Source of the DNA: Thalassovita mangrovi
GTDB lineage: Bacteria > Pseudomonadota > Alphaproteobacteria > Rhodobacterales > Rhodobacteraceae
NCBI RefSeq assembly: GCF_009857745.1
Contig: NZ_WWEN01000002.1
Span: 682,001 to 746,000 of the forward strand
DNA: 64,000 nt
Direction of reading: 5' to 3'
This document shows, in pieces, positions 61,565-64,000 of this stretch. A model generated the notes under the pieces. It did not search any database and had not been told where the DNA came from. It was given only the letters and a program-made list of their open reading frames with translations. Each line of letters starts with the position of its first letter. Within the stretch, counting starts at the first letter, position 1. Both the position numbers and the translations under genes were made by a program.

Positions 61565-61714
61565 GCTTCCGTTCTCCTTGCTGCGAAGACCCTGCCGGGC
61601 CCGCGAACAGACGGTCACATATTAAAATTCCATACTTTAGTCTAGCCGCCGCCAGGAAAGCCGCCACGCTAAAGCAACAGCTTTCGCAAAACAAGTCTAA
61701 AAATTATGAATTAT

Positions 61715-64000
61715 TTATAAATCTTTCAGCGGCTTATCCGGAGTCGCGCCGATTTTTTCGAGAACGGCCAGTTGAGCGGCCGCCAGCCGAGCGACCGGCA
61801 CCCGGAACGGCGAACAGGACACGTAATTGAACCCTGCGGCGCGGCAGAAGGCGATTGATTCGGGGCTGCCGCCATGTTCACCACAAATCGACAGCACCAG
61901 GTCGGGCCGCGCCTTGCGGCCGCGTTCTGCCCCGATTTGCAGCAATTCGCCCACCCCGTCGGTATCCAGGTCGTGGAACGGATCTTCGGGGAAAACGCCC
62001 TTCTGCACATAGGTCGACATGAACCGGCCCGCATCGTCGCGCGACAAGCCATAAGTCATCTGGGTCAAGTCGTTGGTGCCGAAGGACAGGAAGGCCGCGT
62101 GCGGCGCGATTTCGCCCGCCCGCAGGGCGGCGCGCGGCGTTTCCACCATCACCCCAAGGCGATAGGTGAAATCGCGGCCCTTTTCGGTGCGCACGGCGGC
62201 GGCGACCGCATCGACCCGGGTCTTGACCAGCTCGACCTCGCGCTTGGCGCTGACCAGCGGGATCATGATTTCCGGCACCACCGGGTCGCCGTCGCGGCTG
62301 GCCTCGATTGTGGCTTCGAAGATCGCGCGCGCCTGCATGTCGTAGATTTCCGGCACCGTGATGCCCAGCCGCACGCCGCGCATCCCCAGCATCGGGTTGT
62401 ATTCGCTCAGCTGCTCGACCCGGCGGGTAACGTCCGACAAAGGCAGGTCCAGCGCCTCGGCCAGTTCGCGGTGACCGGCGCGGTCATGCGGCAGGAATTC
62501 GTGCAGCGGCGGGTCGAACAGGCGGATGCAGACCGGTTGCCCCTGCATGATCCGGAACAGTTCGATGAAATCCGCCCGCTGCATCGGCAGCAGCCGTTCC
62601 AGCGCCGCCTCGCGGTCCTTGGCGGTGTCGGCGAAGATCATTTCGCGCATCACTGTCAGCCGGTCGCCCTCGAAGAACATGTGTTCGGTCCGGCACAGCC
62701 CGATCCCCTGTGCCTTGAAATTGCGGGCGACCTGGGCATCGGCGGGGGTGTCGGCATTGGCCCGCACCCCGATATCGCGCACCTCGTCGGCCCAGGTCAT
62801 CAGGGTCTGGAACGCATCGTCCTGCGCCGCCTTGATCAACGGCGGTTCACCCGCCAGGACCTCGCCATTGGTGCCGTCGATGGTGATCACGTCGCCCGCA
62901 TGCAATTCCCGCCCGTCGGGGGTTTTCAGCATCTTGCGGCGCAGATGGAACTTGATCGACGAGGCGCCCACCACGCAAGGCAGGCCCATGCCGCGCCCGA
63001 TCACCGCGGCGTGGCTGGTCATGCCGCCGCGTTCGGTCAGCACGGCGGCGGCGGCGTGCATGCCGCGGATATCCTCGGGGCTGGTTTCGCGGCGCACCAG
63101 AACGCAAGGCTCGCCGCGCGCGGCGCTGGCCTGGGCTTCGGCGGCGGAAAACACGATACGGCCGCTGGCGGCGCCGGGGCTGGCGGCGATACCCTTGGCC
63201 AGAACGTCGCGCGGCGCGTCCGGATCGACCTGGCGGTGCAGCAATTCGTTGATGGCGCGGGGATCGACCCGGGTCAGCGCCTCTTCGCGCGGGATGATGC
63301 CATCATTGGCCAGCGACACCGCGATGCGGATCGCGGCATGGGCGCTGCGCGCCACCCGCACCCCGTCGAGAACGTGCAGATTGCCGTTCTCGATGGTGAA
63401 TTCGGTCTGCATTTCCTCGCGCAGCCGCACCCGCATCAGCCGGGTGTATTCGATCAGCTGCTCGAAGGCTTCCGGCGCCAGTTCCTGCAACGACGGCCCG
63501 CGCGGGTCGCGTTCCAGATACAGCGCCGCCGAGCGCCGCGCCAGCGCATCGCGCCCCTGCGATTGCGACAGGTAACGACCGGTAATCTTTCGTTCGCCGG
63601 TCTTGGAATTGACCAGCTGGATCACCCCGGACCCGCATTCGCCCTTGCCCATGCTGGGGGCCATTTCCTGCACCACCAACCCGAGCCCGGCATCGGCCGG
63701 CGCGCCCTTGGCCTGGCGCAACAGCCGCGCGGTGGTGCCGCTCCAGGCCCGCGCCATGGAACGCAGCACTTCCAGCAGCTGCACCGCCGGGTCCTGCGGG
63801 AACTCCTCTTCGGTTTCCTCCTCATAGGCGCGCAGCACCTCGGTCAGGCAATCGGGGTCGTCCTGGTTGATGTGGTCGAACATGTCCGGATCGAGCCGCG
63901 CCACGTGGATCGCATAGGCCTGCACGAAGCGCAGATACATCGCGGTGGCGGCCTCGCGGCCCAGCTGATCGCACAGATCGACGAAGCGCGCGTCGTTGAT
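61715..64000 (-). CDS. ppdK: Pyruvate, phosphate dikinase, 5' end outside the window
   Basis: The frame is open to the right edge, giving about 761 residues of a protein that normally has about 880. It interconverts pyruvate, ATP and phosphate with PEP, AMP and pyrophosphate. The swivelling histidine is in LTERGGMTSHAAVIGRG, and the PEP-binding core has GIGLCRTEHMFF, SFGTNDLTQMTYGLSRDDAGRFM and ICGEHGGSP near the end. Most of the N-terminal nucleotide-binding domain is present but its first part is missing. It is likely used in gluconeogenesis. The sequence upstream of 64000 is unseen. Confidence 0.95.
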   Translation of the reverse strand: MNDARFVDLCDQLGREAATAMYLRFVQAYAIHVARLDPDMFDHINQDDPDCLTEVLRAYEEETEEEFPQDPAVQLLEVLRSMARAWSGTTARLLRQAKGAPADAGLGLVVQEMAPSMGKGECGSGVIQLVNSKTGERKITGRYLSQSQGRDALARRSAALYLERDPRGPSLQELAPEAFEQLIEYTRLMRVRLREEMQTEFTIENGNLHVLDGVRVARSAHAAIRIAVSLANDGIIPREEALTRVDPRAINELLHRQVDPDAPRDVLAKGIAASPGAASGRIVFSAAEAQASAARGEPCVLVRRETSPEDIRGMHAAAAVLTERGGMTSHAAVIGRGMGLPCVVGASSIKFHLRRKMLKTPDGRELHAGDVITIDGTNGEVLAGEPPLIKAAQDDAFQTLMTWADEVRDIGVRANADTPADAQVARNFKAQGIGLCRTEHMFFEGDRLTVMREMIFADTAKDREAALERLLPMQRADFIELFRIMQGQPVCIRLFDPPLHEFLPHDRAGHRELAEALDLPLSDVTRRVEQLSEYNPMLGMRGVRLGITVPEIYDMQARAIFEATIEASRDGDPVVPEIMIPLVSAKREVELVKTRVDAVAAAVRTEKGRDFTYRLGVMVETPRAALRAGEIAPHAAFLSFGTNDLTQMTYGLSRDDAGRFMSTYVQKGVFPEDPFHDLDTDGVGELLQIGAERGRKARPDLVLSICGEHGGSPESIAFCRAAGFNYVSCSPFRVPVARLAAAQLAVLEKIGATPDKPLKDL

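Overview
This window is high-GC DNA from an alphaproteobacterium, most likely a member of Rhodobacterales (Roseobacter or Paracoccus-like). The indications are a soxSR/soxVWXYZABCD thiosulfate-oxidation cluster, an NDUFA12-mlaD-DUF2155 block next to aat, an aa3-type cytochrome oxidase subunit I, the clpP-clpX and accB-accC pairs, a PutR-putA pair, and short intergenic repeats that I associate with this order. The genes look vertically inherited and mostly housekeeping. I saw no prophage, insertion sequence, CRISPR array, rRNA or origin. One tRNA gene (Leu, anticodon GAG) is present.

Layout. 1-3.0 kb: end of livG, then livF and acs. 3.1-8.3 kb: a small lipoprotein, a lysine-rich HhH protein, and a minus-strand operon (thiolase, acyl-CoA ligase, 3-hydroxybutyrate dehydrogenase) facing a PAS-LuxR regulator. 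8.4-11.0 kb: accB, accC and aat. 11.0-15.4 kb: DUF2155, mlaD, NDUFA12, a Rid protein, an unknown membrane protein, clpX and clpP. 15.6-16.6 kb: a GlxA/AraC-type regulator. 16.9-26.9 kb: the sox locus. 27.1-34.5 kb: an acyl-CoA dehydrogenase, putA with its Lrp-type regulator, and an aromatic monooxygenase. 34.9-40.5 kb: tRNA-Leu, a peptidoglycan-binding protein, lipB, a NadE-like PP-loop enzyme, an MtfA-type peptidase and argC. 40.8-47.7 kb: cytochrome c2, ctaD, DUF2244, GatB/YqeY, carA and a large glycosyltransferase. 47.7-55.0 kb: a GntR regulator, a HAD nucleotidase, a small membrane protein, a UbiH-like hydroxylase, a chemoreceptor and a serine hydrolase. 55.5-64 kb: a class V aminotransferase, two Lrp regulators, ilvC, folP, a FolB fusion, a SleB-type hydrolase and ppdK, which runs off the right edge.

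How the genes work together. The sox genes encode a periplasmic thiosulfate-oxidising system with its CcdA/thioredoxin maturation arm (SoxV, SoxW), a SoxS thioredoxin, a YeeE-type sulfur transporter and an ArsR-family repressor, SoxR. SoxR carries the two cysteines (C42 and C108) expected of a BigR/SqrR persulfide sensor. Two near-perfect ATTC-N8-GAAT palindromes, one before soxX and one before soxC, look like its operators. A third, weaker match lies before a two-helix membrane protein at 49.25 kb. Electrons from Sox could pass through cytochrome c2 (40.8 kb) to the aa3 oxidase (41.5 kb), whose upstream region holds a perfect FNR-type box. The operon at 4.1-7.6 kb could convert 3-hydroxybutyrate to acetyl-CoA through a ligase.

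No clearly new defence or mobile system was found. The items most worth following are the inferred persulfide regulon, the FNR box before ctaD, the FolB fusion, the divergent NadE-like enzyme, the glycosyltransferase with an MshEN-like N-terminus, the lysine-rich HhH protein, and two families of structured intergenic repeats.
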